DNA from: Pratylenchus scribneri
Taxonomy: Eukaryota > Nematoda > Chromadorea > Rhabditida > Pratylenchidae
DNA length: 64,000 nucleotides
Assembly (NCBI GenBank): GCA_030063045.1
Contig: JAQSEB010000091.1
Coordinates: 248,001 to 312,000 of the forward strand
Reading direction: 5' to 3'
Part shown: positions 37,316-49,967 of the stretch, piece after piece
Numbering within the stretch: position 1 is the stretch's first letter
Layout: each line of letters begins with the position of its first letter
Made by a program: the position numbers and the translations under genes
Notes under the pieces: generated by a model
Told to the model about the DNA's origin: nothing
What the model saw: the letters and a program-made list of their open reading frames with translations, nothing else
Databases searched by the model: none

Positions 37316-38032
37316 TTTAGAGATGCAAAATTCAATTAATCATTTTAATATCAAAATTGGAGCCATATTCTCAATAAATTCCCTCAATATTGAATTAATT
37401 ATTCAAATTTTTTCATCAGCGAACATTTTGCTCCTCCAAATAAATTCCAATTTTTTCACCTGTTTTCTGTGAATGGCATCGTCATTTTTTAATTAAAATT
37501 GGATATTATTTATTTATTTATCCACATTTTCAAGTGTCTTTGATTCAAGAAAGAATTGCTGAACGAAAGGAAAGAAGGATCGGGTATCGAAGGAAAAAGC
37601 ACTTCAATAATACCCATTGAATGGATCAACGGCGGGTCATGTTGAAAAAAAGGTGGGGGGAAGAGGAAGAAACAAAAACATAGAGGAAAAAAATATTCAT
37701 CAATGAAAGGAATACTTGCTTTTTGCCGGAGTTATTTGGAGGGAGTTAAGCAAATAATGACTGAATGCGACTGGCAGCTGGCAGGATTATAAGCTTGCGG
37801 CCTCGCGGGAAAATGTTTTGATCTACTTGCGCGCCAAAACGGCTTTTTGTGGGACGAATTGAGATGGTTGAGAGGGTGGCGAATGAGGATGGATGGCCCG
37901 GAAGAGTTCCTATCCACTTCCTCCGTCCATTTATTTTTAGCATCAAAGTGAATCATTCATTCATTCATTGCCTTCTCCAAATTTTAAATAAAATTATATT
38001 TTTAATAATATTATTCAAATATTCGTAGAATA
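37316..38032. other. intergenic, nothing supported
   Basis: Contains a higher-GC stretch at 37560-37960 with overlapping short frames on the minus strand, none with a domain or splice context. Confidence 0.55.
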
Positions 38033-39608
38033 ATGCCATTTTCATTCTGGATTCATTTTCAATTTATTCTCACATTTTTAACCAATTCTTTATTTGGTCA
38101 ATTTGTTTTGAATTTGGCCAATCAATGTCCCATCAATATGATTGCCCTTTTCCAGGGCGTTAGCTGCACAATTGATGTGGGTTTAACAAATTTAAGATAA
38201 AATATTATAAATGTATTTTTTAATGGTTGAAATAATTAAATGTTAGCAAATTCTCTCTCTTAAATTATGTAAAAATATTTTTTATAGCAAAATTGTCAAT
38301 CATTGGCCACTGGATTTTTCTGCTATCAAGGACATTGTTGTGCCCATTCAAATCGTAATTCAATAAATAAAATTAATAAATATGACAATTCTCATTTTAA
38401 ATAAAGAACCTCCCTCCGGCTATGGCTCTGCTTGCACTTTGAATGAACATTGCAAATTTACGAATAGTGAATGCCGAAATAATATTTGCTATTGCCGAAA
38501 TGGATTCAACTATAATGGGCAAGATTGTTTGCCCCAAGGAGCATGTTATTATTTTAATTAATTTTTGAATAAATTGATATAATTTGAATAATTTTCAATT
38601 AATTTATTTTTTCATAGATGATCCAAGACCGAATGCCGGATGTGCAAGTGGGCAAATCTCAATCAATGGGCAATGTTATAGCTATTCAGGCTATGGGGGA
38701 TTCTGCGATTACAGTAGGCATTAGGCAATTGAAAAAATAAAAAATTTTATTTTAAATATCATTTGCCCTCGAGCATTTTTATTTTCCACCATTCATAGGC
38801 CGTCAATGCAATTACCCCGGAGGACTTTGTTACCAAAAACGTTGTGTTTGCCCACCGGGACAACTCTACAATGGACAACAATGCGTTAATGATCCGAACA
38901 TTCCGAATGGTGTCATTCATCATAAATCATAATCATTCAAATTCATATTCCCTTTAATTTGTCAGTATTCTGTCCACCTAATACTATTCGAATCAACGGT
39001 GATTGCCTTCCATTGGTTGGCGTTGGTGAACGTTGTATGTACGATTTGCAATGTAGGACAAGGCCAGGCGATAGACCAACATATTGTGGAAATTTTGTTT
39101 GTCGCTATGTGGGCGATGGCACTCAATGGGAGCCAACAGCCGAGCAACGTACATTTCGTTAGGCCAAAATTCGTGAATTATATGATATCTATTGAACTAA
39201 ATTTTAGCAAAATGCCGGAATCCAAGTGCCGATGTGGAATTGTTGAGTGGCATTCCCAAAGATTGCATATATCAAAGGTGTTCGCCTGGTTATCATTGTG
39301 AGTGGAATTCAGTGTATAAAGGTGGCCAATATATTTGTTGCGGAATTAGTCCAGAAAATCCAATTTATGGTAATTTTGAGGGATAGAGTAGTGGCATCAT
39401 ATTCTTTTTAGGTCAGCCGAAAATGTATCCCGGTTATACAAATTTGCCCCTACAATGTACGGCACTGAACAGTTGCACTTTCGTCGATTTTCCATATTGT
39501 GTTTGGAGTGAAAGTTATCGACATAAAGTGTTCGTTTTTTGTTGAATTGGCAATATTCTATTGTAATTGAATATTTTCAGATGCTGTTCTCGTCCTCAAT
39601 GCATTTGA
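38033..39608 (+). CDS. secreted EB-module Cys-rich protein
   Basis: Nine exons (38033-38176, 38288-38354, 38407-38544, 38618-38713, 38799-38909, 38966-39148, 39208-39369, 39412-39529, 39581-39608) join in frame into about 348 residues. After a signal peptide come repeated Cys modules with the pattern of EB modules (Pfam PF01683), for example GSACTLNEHCKF..CRNNICYCRNGF and GGFCDYSRQCNYPGGLCYQKRCVCPPG. The introns often fall between modules. The last two exons hold further Cys pairs outside the repeat. No membrane segment follows, so the protein is predicted to be secreted. EB modules are common in nematode secreted and surface proteins; no specific role is known. Confidence 0.83.
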
Positions 39609-40898
39609 TTTAAAAATCGGATAAATCTCTATTAAATAAAAGTTTAAAAAAACGATGAATTTTCTTTCATTCCATTCAGCAGAAATAAACTTATTTTTTA
39701 ATTGTTTATAAATTTTAATAAATTTTTAATTGACAAAATTACATATAAAGTGTTGATGATGATTTTGTTTTATTTTTCCAAATATTAAGTATTTTTGTCC
39801 TAAATTATTTATTCAATTTATGGCAAAAATGTCCTAACTTGGATTTCATGAATCATATACCTATGTGTGAATCCCTCCATATACTGCATAGCTTTAAAAC
39901 ATTTAAATTAAAAAATAAATGAAATTAGAAACCAACCCAAATCCGTCCAAACCGAAACCCAATTCCGGGGTTCGGACAAACACTTCCGGGCAGGCAGCAG
40001 GTTGCGCATGCGCAAATAAAAATTGAATTGGTTTTTTTCCCTTATTTTTTATTTTCTCTTTTATTTTTTTTTTTTATTAATTCTTTTTTTATTCTTTTTA
40101 TTTTTTTTTAAAAATTTTTTCTCTTTTTTATTTTCTTTTTTTTTATTTTCTTTTAAAATTTTTCTCTTTTTTTTTAAATTTTTTCTCTTTTTTATTTTCT
40201 TTTTTTTTTTTTTAATTTTTTTCTTTTTTATTTTCTTTTAAAATTTTTCTCTTTTTTTTTTTAAAAAATTTTTTCTCTTTTTTATTTTCTTTTTTTTTTT
40301 AAATTTTTTCTCTTTTTTATTTTCTTTTTTTTTTAAATTTTTTCTCTTTTTTATTTTCTTTTTTTTTTTTAATTTTTTTCTTTTTTATTTTCTTTTTTTA
40401 AAATTTTTTTATTTTCTAGTGTGGATTTTGTAAAACAATAAAAGTGATGTTGGGTTTGGGTGGACGGCGGACTTATTTTCGAAAGTGATTATATTATTTT
40501 GCTCTATGGAAAATCCGATAAGTTCAATTTCAATTGCAAAAAATTTCAAATTCTCATTTTGCTTCGCCGCTACGCAATTTTGCTCGCACTCGCTCTCACT
40601 CAGCAAGGACAAGGACCAAGGAGGAAAATTTGTCTGACTACACTATTTCGCCAAAGTTTGCATCTCTGCTCACTGGGCAAAGAAGGGAAGACAATCAGAG
40701 CATAAGCAGGCGAGGAGAAAGCAGTGTTTTTTTTTTATCTCCGCGCGGTGTGATCAAAAGTCAAATCCCTATAAATATCCTTCATTGCGCAATAGGTTTA
40801 ATGCGCCAAATTTCATATGATTTGGTCAAATTAAGTTCAAGTTTACTTGCCCAAACCGATGAACACCCATAAACTAATATAGAATTTTAAAGGGAAAA
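39609..40898. other. intergenic with long T/C-rich tract
   Basis: Includes a short GC-rich patch (39950-40015) and then an extended pyrimidine tract listed separately. The 40430-40860 part has frames of up to 112 codons that carry no domain or clear start. Confidence 0.55.
40028..40422. repeat. pyrimidine-rich low-complexity tract
   Basis: About 400 bases that are almost only T with periodic C, built from irregular copies of TTTTCTCTTTTTTATTTTCT. Simple-sequence expansion; the open frame across it is an artefact. Confidence 0.9.
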
Positions 40899-42412
40899 AT
40901 GTTATTAAATCGTTTGGTTAATCCTGCAAATTTTCTGAATTTTTCAACTGTTGTTTCATCTCCATTCAATTCATCAAAATTTTATTGCACTTCAAACAAT
41001 TCGGGAGAGGAGGTTCGATTTCTAATATTTGAAATTATCATTAATTATGTGAAATAAATTAGATTATTGACGAGGCCACGGTTTATTTGCAAAATCGAAA
41101 TAGTCGCGGACAGGGACAGCCGAACAATGTTGGAAACCATAACATTGGCGGCTTTAGAGGTTTTTACTTTTATCCTATTAAGTACAAATTTAAAATCAAA
41201 TTTTTAGCCTTTCCTCCGCCAAATCGATACCAGCAGCAGCAGACACAACAATTCCGTCCAACCGGCGGCGGATATCAATATCAGCAACAATATTCTCGTC
41301 CGCAACAAAATCAAAGACCAACAAATATTCAACCACAGCGACAGCAGAATGGCAACCATTGCAACGAATGCAAATGAAACCACAGCCTCCAGCTGCAATG
41401 AACCAGCCGCCTGTTTACAATCAAATGAACATCCAACCGCAACCACAGAAAAGCCAAAGTGATACATTGGCGGATTTGATGGTTTAAAAAGCAATTTTTG
41501 AATTTTATTTTGTAACAAATAAAATTGCAGACTCAACAGAAAATAGACAATCTCCAAAATAATATTATGCAAATGATGCAAATGCAATTGCAAAATCAAA
41601 TGTTCCAACAACAGTCTCAAACACAAATTGGGGGCCTTAGCCAAGTTTTCAGCCAACAATTTGTCAATTTTTTGCTTCAAAGTCATATGAATCAACAACA
41701 ACAACAATTGCCAGCACTTTCGCCGCCATCGACACCGATGCAGTCAACACCCGTTCCACAGCAACTACCGGTGAAATATTCAAAAATATATTTGTAAAAA
41801 TTAAATTATTTTAGGACAAAAATCAAACGCACTCATTGATTAGTCAATGGTTGAATTCACGAATGTCACAAAAACCTCAAATGGCAAAAAGTTACGATTA
41901 TGGTGGGGAAGAGAATATTCGTCAGCAAAATGTTCAACAACAACCACAACAATACCAACAATATAGACCACCACTGCAGCCACGACAAGGAGGACCACCG
42001 CAAAAATTCACTAGAATGGTTTTGAATCAGGTTTTTATAAAATGATTGAAATAAAAATTAATCAAAAAAAAAAATTAGTCTCCACGGGAACATCAAATGC
42101 AAAACACTGGGAGCGGCGTTGTGAAACAAACTCAAATTGGTTAGATATTTATTACCAATTAATTAATTCGTCGCATTTATAGCAATGCGAAATGAATATA
42201 TTGATGAGCAAGAAGATTTTGAGGAATTGCCATTTAGACCAAAGAAACAATTGGAGAAACCAAAAGAAGAAGAGGAGGAAAAGGTGGCAGCGACTTCGGA
42301 AAATTCGGAAAAAGAAGAGGAAAACGGAGAAAACAAAAATGAGGAGGAAAATGACAAATGCATGGGAAGTGCATTTTTGAGTGGAAAAATGGGAGCAAGC
42401 GGAAGCAATTAA
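40899..42412 (+). CDS. Gln-rich low-complexity protein
   Basis: Eight exons, 40899-41012, 41063-41159, 41208-41297, 41339-41481, 41531-41770, 41815-42030, 42079-42139 and 42183-42412, give about 396 residues. The N-terminal 30 residues are rich in Asn, Ser and hydrophobics with few acids, so a mitochondrial presequence is possible. The rest is Gln/Pro/Asn-rich with a short coiled-coil-like stretch (TQQKIDNLQNNIMQMMQMQ). The last exon is strongly acidic (EEEEEK repeats). The 41-nt intron 41298-41338 is required: without it the frame is lost. I do not recognise the family. The RPAP2 homologue follows after 241 bp on the same strand. Confidence 0.72.
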
Positions 42413-42653
42413 ATGGAATAAATGAGATGAAATGAAAATGAATAGATCAAAGAAAATGTTATTTTGTTTTCTTTTAAATTAATGGATTTTGACTTTAGTG
42501 AATTATTGATGGATTGGATTTGTTTTTAGTAATTAAAATGTTCTCTTTTAATTGGTTTTATTTTATTAATTGGTCAAAATTAAACCAATTTATCTATTCT
42601 TTATTTTTAATTCACATTTTAATGCTTAATTTCAACCAAAATCAGTGCTAAAA

Positions 42654-43966
42654 ATGAATTCAACGGACAAAAATAAACCCAAAGGAGATAGTTTGGCCCG
42701 GAGAGTTGAAATGGAAAAGGAGAGAATGGAATTGATCAAAAAACGCAAAAGAACAGTTTATGAAGCAATTTGCGCTTTAAGTGACCCGGTCACTGAACAG
42801 GAAATGATTGAATATGTAAATAAAAATGATTAATAAATAATTAAAATATTATTTAAGTTGAATGTTTTGGATTTGGCCGCTTGGTCCGAAGTAATCGAAG
42901 AGCGCTTTTTGGGACGAATTTGCGGCTATCCAATTTGCTCAAATGAAATTAAAGTGAATTTCCGGAAAAAATTCACAATCCATAAAAAAGGAGGACAAAA
43001 GGAGGTTTTTTTATTTCCTTAAAAATTATATTTCTTTTTTTCAAATTAAAGTTCATCCCAGTTGACGCGGAACCAAACAAATTTTGTTCCCTCCGCTGTA
43101 TGTGCTTGGCCCGTTCAGTGGGCGCCCAATTGGAAAGCGATGAACAACATTTGGCCGCACTTAGCCTTCCATTGACGGCGCAAAGAAAGAAGGAATTTAA
43201 ATTGCCAAAAGAGGAGGCAGAATGGCGAAAATTCCTCAATGAAGGAGAAATTCAGCAAGAGGTGGGTGCTGGCTTTATTTAGGGAATATTTTGGAATTCA
43301 CAAATTTGGATTTAATGCTAATAATCCAATTGTAAAAATAATTTAAAATTACTAAAAATTTCCCTTTGTCCATTTTATTAATTCAAATTTGCCCATTTTT
43401 AGGGACATTCAACCAAATCGAAACATTGTTTTGTGGAATCGGAATTGGTGAAAAGTTTATTCGATCTGAAAGTGGCCGACAATGCAACGAATGAGGGAAA
43501 ATCTGGGGCCATTGGAGAGGACGAGGAGAATTCCTCGGTAATTAATTTTTGAAAATTTTGATTAATTATTTAATTTTAGGATTCAGAAAGAGAAGAAAAT
43601 GAATTTATGGCAAGTCTAAAATTGAATATGAACAAAAAAGAAATGGAAAAAGGAAAGGAAAATGATCAAATCCACGGGGGTTCGGCAATGGAATGGAAAA
43701 AGGGATTCCTTTTGGGTGAATTAATATTTTGTTTAAATTAAAATTTATTCGTAATTTTAGCAGAAAATGAGGCAAAAAATAAATTGGCAACAAAATCGAC
43801 GGAAAAACCAAAAATTTTGGGCGACGTCGTAGAAAAATTGCATCAAAAATGGACGGAAAAGGACAGCGAAAAGAAAATTATGAATAATGGAAAATTAGGG
43901 AAAAAACCACCAAAAATGATTGAACCCGAAATAATCAGTACGGAACGGGTCCAGCACAGAAATTGA
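42654..43966 (+). CDS. RPAP2/Rtr1-type RNA polymerase II CTD phosphatase homologue
   Basis: Six exons, 42654-42815, 42858-43004, 43052-43261, 43403-43537, 43580-43715 and 43761-43966, give about 331 residues. The Rtr1-type zinc finger is visible as RICGYPICSNEI in exon 2 and KFCSLRCMCLARSVGAQL in exon 3, the spaced Cys pairs that define the family. In other eukaryotes these proteins act on the RNA polymerase II C-terminal domain and help Pol II assembly or import. The C-terminal half is charged and low in complexity. The sequence CCAAAATCAG directly before TGCTAAAAATG could be a trans-splice acceptor, which fits a downstream operon position. Confidence 0.85.
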
Positions 43967-44713
43967 TGAGAGGAATAAATGCCGAAAATCCAATTTTAAT
44001 TTTGTAATTTTATTTTCGATTATTTTGATTTATTTTTATTCATTTTCAATTCACCACATTAAAATAAATTGAAAATCAATCTCATTTTTTGTATTAAATA
44101 TAATTTAATTTCTAAAACATGGTATTTTTCTCAGGAGTTAGAGTAATATGCCTTCAGGGCATATTCACGATGGCTATTTAATTTATCTAATAAATTCTAT
44201 AAAAAATTTGAATTTCAAAATCCGTCCGTTGTCCGTTCTTAGATAGGTCTAAAATTTTGTTATTAAATATTATTTACTATTAGCTAAAAAATTTCAAAAA
44301 ATAGGCCTCGATCTCTGACATTTTTTAGATATGAATTTTTAAAATTTTTCAAAAAATACAAATATAGAGCAAAATTTCATAAATTAATTTTTCAAAATCC
44401 GCCAGTTGATTAAATCTTATTAATTAGTTTATTGCTTTAAAAAAAATATTAAAGTGAGTTAATCATCTCACAAATCAGCTGAATTTTTGTGTATTTATCC
44501 TTTTACATATATCCATTATGGTTTTCACTTAAAAGATGAAAAAATATGAATTTATTTTGTGGTAAAAAATCACATAAAAATATATTTAATGGAAGGGCAG
44601 GGGATGATGGCTAGAATTGGCATTTTTACAAGTATTTTTGGAAAATGTTGACCAAATTCATAAATGTTTTTGTTTTTGAGTTCATCACAATCTGCGCAGG
44701 CTGGGAGAATCAT
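43967..44713. other. intergenic between convergent genes
   Basis: AT-rich spacer between the RPAP2 homologue (+) and the Kv4 gene (-). Nothing coding seen. Confidence 0.6.
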
Positions 44714-47700
44714 TCAAAGACTGGAAACGCATTCTTCTGGCTGATCGCCTTCCTCCTCTTCCTCTTCATCATCATCTTCATCGTCTTTTCCACTGCTATT
44801 CCATCCTCTTCTCCTCAACATTGGTGGCTTTCTATTTTGTTGTTGTGCTCGTCGTTTTTCCCTCTCCCTGTCTCGTTCATCCTCCTCCTCTTCCCTTTCA
44901 CTTCTCCTCCCCTCCTCATCATCATCATCCTTCGTCGCTTCATCCTCCCGTTTTTGATCTTCCATTTTGCCATTTTTCCTATCCAATTGTTGAATTTCAT
45001 CCTCCATCATTTCCTCCACTATTCCTTTCCAATCTTCCTCTTCCTCCTCCGAAACCACAATTCGAATTGGTGGCCGATTTTCACGGCTAAATTTCATCAA
45101 TTATTTAATATGTCAAAAAGGTTCTTAACCTTTTCAAACTACTCCTAAGAATGCCAATGGAATTTGACATTTGTTGTCTTCCACTGGCATTACTATTATT
45201 GCTTCTCCTCGCCGGACTGTCATTCCCTGTGAGAGGCGCCGTTGAAGTGGTTGCTGCGGTCATTGTGGAATGTTGAGTTTGCAATTGGCTCATTTTATGC
45301 CGATGACCGTGCATATTCATTTCTGGGCCTAAAATGAATTCTCCAAAATGAATTCGTTGGATATCCACCAACTTTTTTGTTCTTTTTCCCCGTCTTCCTC
45401 CTCTTCCACCCTTCGTCGATTCCTTGTCCGTCTATTTCCGCAACATCGATTGAACCAATTCCTTGGCCTTCTCAACAATTGTTGACTCGAAATTGAATGG
45501 AAACGGGGCAATGGTGGATGAACGAATGAGGCTGAAAGAGGTGGGCTAATTCCGCCACCCCCTTGTTGCTGATCCAAAAGACTATCTCGCTGGGTTTCTC
45601 CGCCACTTCCGCCGCCTTCCTCATCCTTTTCCCATTCCTTAAATTAATTGGAAAATTATTTGAGGGAATTTGATCAAAAGTGGAATTTTCCCTTTCTATT
45701 TTATGGTATTTTTTAAAATACCCACCGTTGCCTTCTCCAAGCACATTAGCAAATGATGATGTTGCAATTCAAAAATGTCCTCATCCTTCAATTGTTCCGG
45801 CCCAAGTAATCCCATTTCAAAGTCGCGCATTCTTTGTTCATGTGCCTTCCGTTTTGTTGAAAGTGCTTGGCCGCTGGCATTTTTCACAATTCGAATTCGA
45901 GCCATTCGTGCTTTCTACAAGGGAAAATAAATAATAAGATTGTCCCCAAGCGTCAATTCAATATTTCTTTTTTAAAATTAATTCTAATTCCACGTGCCTT
46001 TTGTGCCTTTCGCTTATCTGCCCTCTGATTTTGATGATAAATTCTCGAGAAATTGGAGACAATGACGGGCACGGGAAGGGCAATGACAAGCACACCGCTC
46101 AATGAACAAATTCCACCCACAACTTTGCCCATCACCTAAAAAATAGAAAACAATTTATTTAGAAGCAGAATGGTTTTTTTCTATGGATTGAAATTACCGT
46201 ATGCGGCACAAAATCACCGTATCCAAGTGTGGTCAATGTGACAATTGTGTACCTGAAAATGATTATTTGCTTTTAATTTTAATAGAAAATATATTGACCA
46301 AAAGGCAGCTGGAATTGATGTGAATTTTGTGTCGGGAACCTGAAAAAAATTCAAAATATTTTGGAATATTTTTATATCTGCTTGCCCTCTTTTCAGTGTA
46401 ATAAATGATTGTGGAGAAAATGATGATGGCCATTGCCAGTGAAAAAACCAGGAAACCCAATTCGGAGGCACATGATTTTAGGGTATAGCCAAGAATGCGC
46501 AACCCTTGGGAATGTCTGATTGGGATGGAAATATTTTGTGATTGATTTGAATTTATTTTTGAATTCACCGTGAAAATTTGAAGACCCGGAACACACGGAA
46601 TACCCTCAAAGTGACGAAAGCACCGCTAACATCTTTGTTTTCCTAAAAATGCGTTTCCATTTTTAATATTTAAATTTTTGCCAGTTTTTACTTGTAATCC
46701 AAGTCCAATATAATATGGCATTATGGCAATCACATCGATTAGGGACATTATGGAACGGACAAATTTGCATCGGTCCGGTGCTGCGTAGAGGCGAAGTAAA
46801 TATTCCACTGTGAAAATGATGACACAAGCGGTGTCAAGAACAAAAAACTGAAATTATTGAAAAAATATTTTAATATTTCAGTAACATTTTTTTTGACTTG
46901 TCTTTCGTAGAGATCACCACAAGTGATTGAATTGGAACTGTTGGCTAAATATTTGCATGGGATTGTTTCGATGATATTGCAAAGGACGGAAACGGCAATG
47001 AAGAAGCCGGTCACATAATAGAATATCAAAGCCAGTGTTGAAATGTGAGGATTCTGAATAAAAGTTTGGGGAATGGGATTGATGCCAGTAGCAAGAGGGA
47101 ATAATTGGATACCGCCGATTTGGGTACCACTGTGATTCTTTTGACTATCTATAATTCATAATCATATTCAGACTTCAGAGAAGCAATAGCCAATCACAGG
47201 GAGGGAGATAATGTACCCGATTCTCTTTTGTAATTATAATTACCAGCAGAAGATATCCTAAAATCTGCTCCTATAATTTGGGCATTTAAATTTTAGGATT
47301 TCAAGCCTTAACAAAATTACGTGAAATAGATTCTAATTTTTGAAAAAAAGCAATTTTTACAGGCTGGGTTTGAGAGAATATTTAGAGTTTTCGAATGGTA
47401 TTATGACTTTTCCAAATTAGTAGCTACTTTTTGAGTTATATGATCGAAAAAAACTCCAAAATTCAATCGGCGGTATCCAATTTATCTATTTAATAGCCCC
47501 TTTTACTTACTTCAAATGCTGTCCACATTTTTTGCTAAAATATTATCAAATTAGATTCAATTAAATGCCACTTTATAATTCCCACCCTAAATGAGAGGTC
47601 CTTTTTCTTTTCGGGCGCATCAATTCGTTCCTCCATTAGCCTTTCCTGGTTTTCCCTCTTTTTGTCTTTATAATCCTCGTAGCAACCTAAAATAGATGGG

Positions 47701-48329
47701 ATCGAATGAATTGCGCCCAAAAATGTGTGCCACAAACAATCGCTGATCAAATCGGGCATAATGCCGAAAAAGGCCAACTCCTCATCGTAGGCAACCAAAC
47801 ATTCCGTTTTTGGATAATGCAATTTGCCAGTTCGATAGAATGACAAAATATGCCTGAAAAACAACTTTTGAGAATTTGTCAAATTCCATTTATTTTTACC
47901 TAAATAATTCTGGATCCCGATCGAAAAAATATTCATTGGTTTCTTCGTCATAGAAAAATTCCTTTTCGCTGCTTCCCAATAATGTTTCCGGGAAGCGTTC
48001 CAATGTGTTCTTCCAAGTTTCGTATCGACGCTGAAAATTTAAATTTAGAATTTAAGGAATTAAATTTAAATTAAAACCCCAGAAATGTTGATGACCAGCC
48101 GCTCATCGCCAATATGGTCAACGGCCAATTCTTTTGCCTATAAAAAATGAGAGAATGGAATGAATTTGATGAATTTGCCTGGATGGCTGCCGGCGGCTTT
48201 GGCAAAGGCGATCGGGCCACGGGTACCCAGCCAATGGCGGCGGCCCTAAAAATAATCTAATTGAATGAGGGATTATCGCCTTTTTTACCTGGCAAATGGG
48301 AGCCATGCGGCCGCAGCCGACGAACTCAT
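44714..48329 (-). CDS. shl-1: Shal/Kv4 voltage-gated potassium channel
   Basis: Eighteen exons (first 48329-48289, last 45086-44714) join in frame into about 771 residues. The N-terminus has the Kv4 motif [18 protein letters not shown], the inactivation and KChIP-binding segment. The T1 tetramerisation domain spans 48137-47586 and includes [15 protein letters not shown] and [11 protein letters not shown]1 begins at 47053, S4 is in exons 10-11 ([19 protein letters not shown]), and the pore filter TLGYGD is at about 46215. S6 has the PVPVIV hinge and is followed by [19 protein letters not shown], typical of Shal. [13 protein letters not shown] is the conserved distal motif. After it comes a long tail with poly-Glu/Asp (45086-44714). 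Introns at 48178, 46385 and 45997 use GC donors. The symbol is by similarity to the single Shal gene of nematodes. Confidence 0.93.
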
Positions 48330-49967
48330 TTTGTGGATTTTCTTTGGCGAGAAAATGGCACAATTCGCTGATTATCAAGATGAATAGGAAGAGATTATGC
48401 CAAAAAGGAGTGGGAACAACGACGAACAATGGAAAGTGGCAGCGAATGGGCCTTGATACCGTTAATTATTCAGTCAATTCCACTTTGAGGATATTGGAGG
48501 AAATTTATCATCCATCATTTCCCCGCAAAATTTGCCGAAGGGATGATCAAATGCCAATCGAAATTCAAATTCGACTTTTTTGTTGTAATTTTGGAGAGAA
48601 TTGCAACAGAAAATGAGGAGGATTGGCCAAGGAAAAGAAAGGAGCGAAGAAAAATTGTGCCAAAATTGACGTTTACCGAAGAAATGGAAGCCAACAAAAA
48701 TAGTGGAGCAAATCGGATGGAAATAAATTCGTTGAAAAGTGTATTGGCCGCCCTCAATAATCGGTGAAAGAACTGGAAAAAAATTATTTAAGGAAAAAAG
48801 GATTTTTGATCAATCCAAAAATGGCATCAAAATGACGCGAAAATGGGTTAATTTATTTTTGGACATTTTTATTCATTTTTAGAAGTTCTAAAAACGGACA
48901 AAAATCCATGGAATAAACTTTATTATGACTAAAAATTATCCTCAAACGTACAAAAGTGGAAATAGGAAGAAGGCTTAATTTATGTTGAATTTTGAAGGCC
49001 AAATTCTTGAGAAAAAGCTAAATGTGAAGTTTGAACTTTGAAAGGTATTCACAAAAATGTTTTTGTTTCTTTGATTAAAAATTCAAAATGCTGATGAGGA
49101 GGCGGAAATTGGCAATGACAGAAAAGTGCGAAAAATTGTGCCAAAAAGTACGCGCATTTTTTATTGGTTGCCAATGGAATTATTCCGGATGGCACAAAAG
49201 TTAAAAAAGAATAGGGAATTAGCCAATTTTAAAGATTCTGTTGATTTTTCCTTCAGGCAAAAATGGAAAAAAGTAAAAAATGTATTTAAAAAAATAAAAT
49301 TTAAACATATTTCGAAGTTTTTCGTTTTTTTACTGGAATTTTATAAATGTAAGACCAAAAAAAGTTAAGATGGAATCTGGCAAAAAAACTTCGCATTGAG
49401 CAATGAAAAAATACTGAAATGAATGATGGATTGCCAAATTCGTGGAAGGAGATTTTTACTCATCAAAAATTTTGTGCTCTATTTTTGGAAGAAAAAGGTG
49501 GCTAACAAAAATGGGATTTGGTCACGAAAATTTGGATGGATTTGAAAGGAAAATAGAGAATACTAAATATTTTCGATCAAAATAGGGGAAAATTGTCTGA
49601 ATTCGTATGAGCCAATAAATTTATGGTACTCATAAAATTTATTGAAAATGCCGGCACATTTTAATATGTCGATGTGGAAAACATAATTAGTATAATGAAT
49701 TTGGATGGCGACTGGGTCAAAAGGAAAGGAACCTTACTATTAAAAACGTACAGAAATATGGGTGGCATGCATTTTTAATGGGCTGGGCAAAATTTGGATC
49801 TAGGCTAAATATGAATCGAACAAATAATTTCAAATTAATTCAATTAGTCTATCTTAAATTTGCCGGATTGGAAAATGCCAAGGAAGGAAGGCCAAATATT
49901 TTGGCAGTTTTGCAATTTTTGCATTTTGTTTTTATTACGTCAATTATTTTTTTGAGTAGATTTTGAT

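Noticed and set aside
40023..40241. 72-codon Phe/Leu-rich frame
   Set aside because: It is the translation of a T/C low-complexity tract.
41339..41375. Apparent frameshift in the Q-rich gene
   Set aside because: A 41-nt GT-AG intron at 41298-41338 restores the frame fully.
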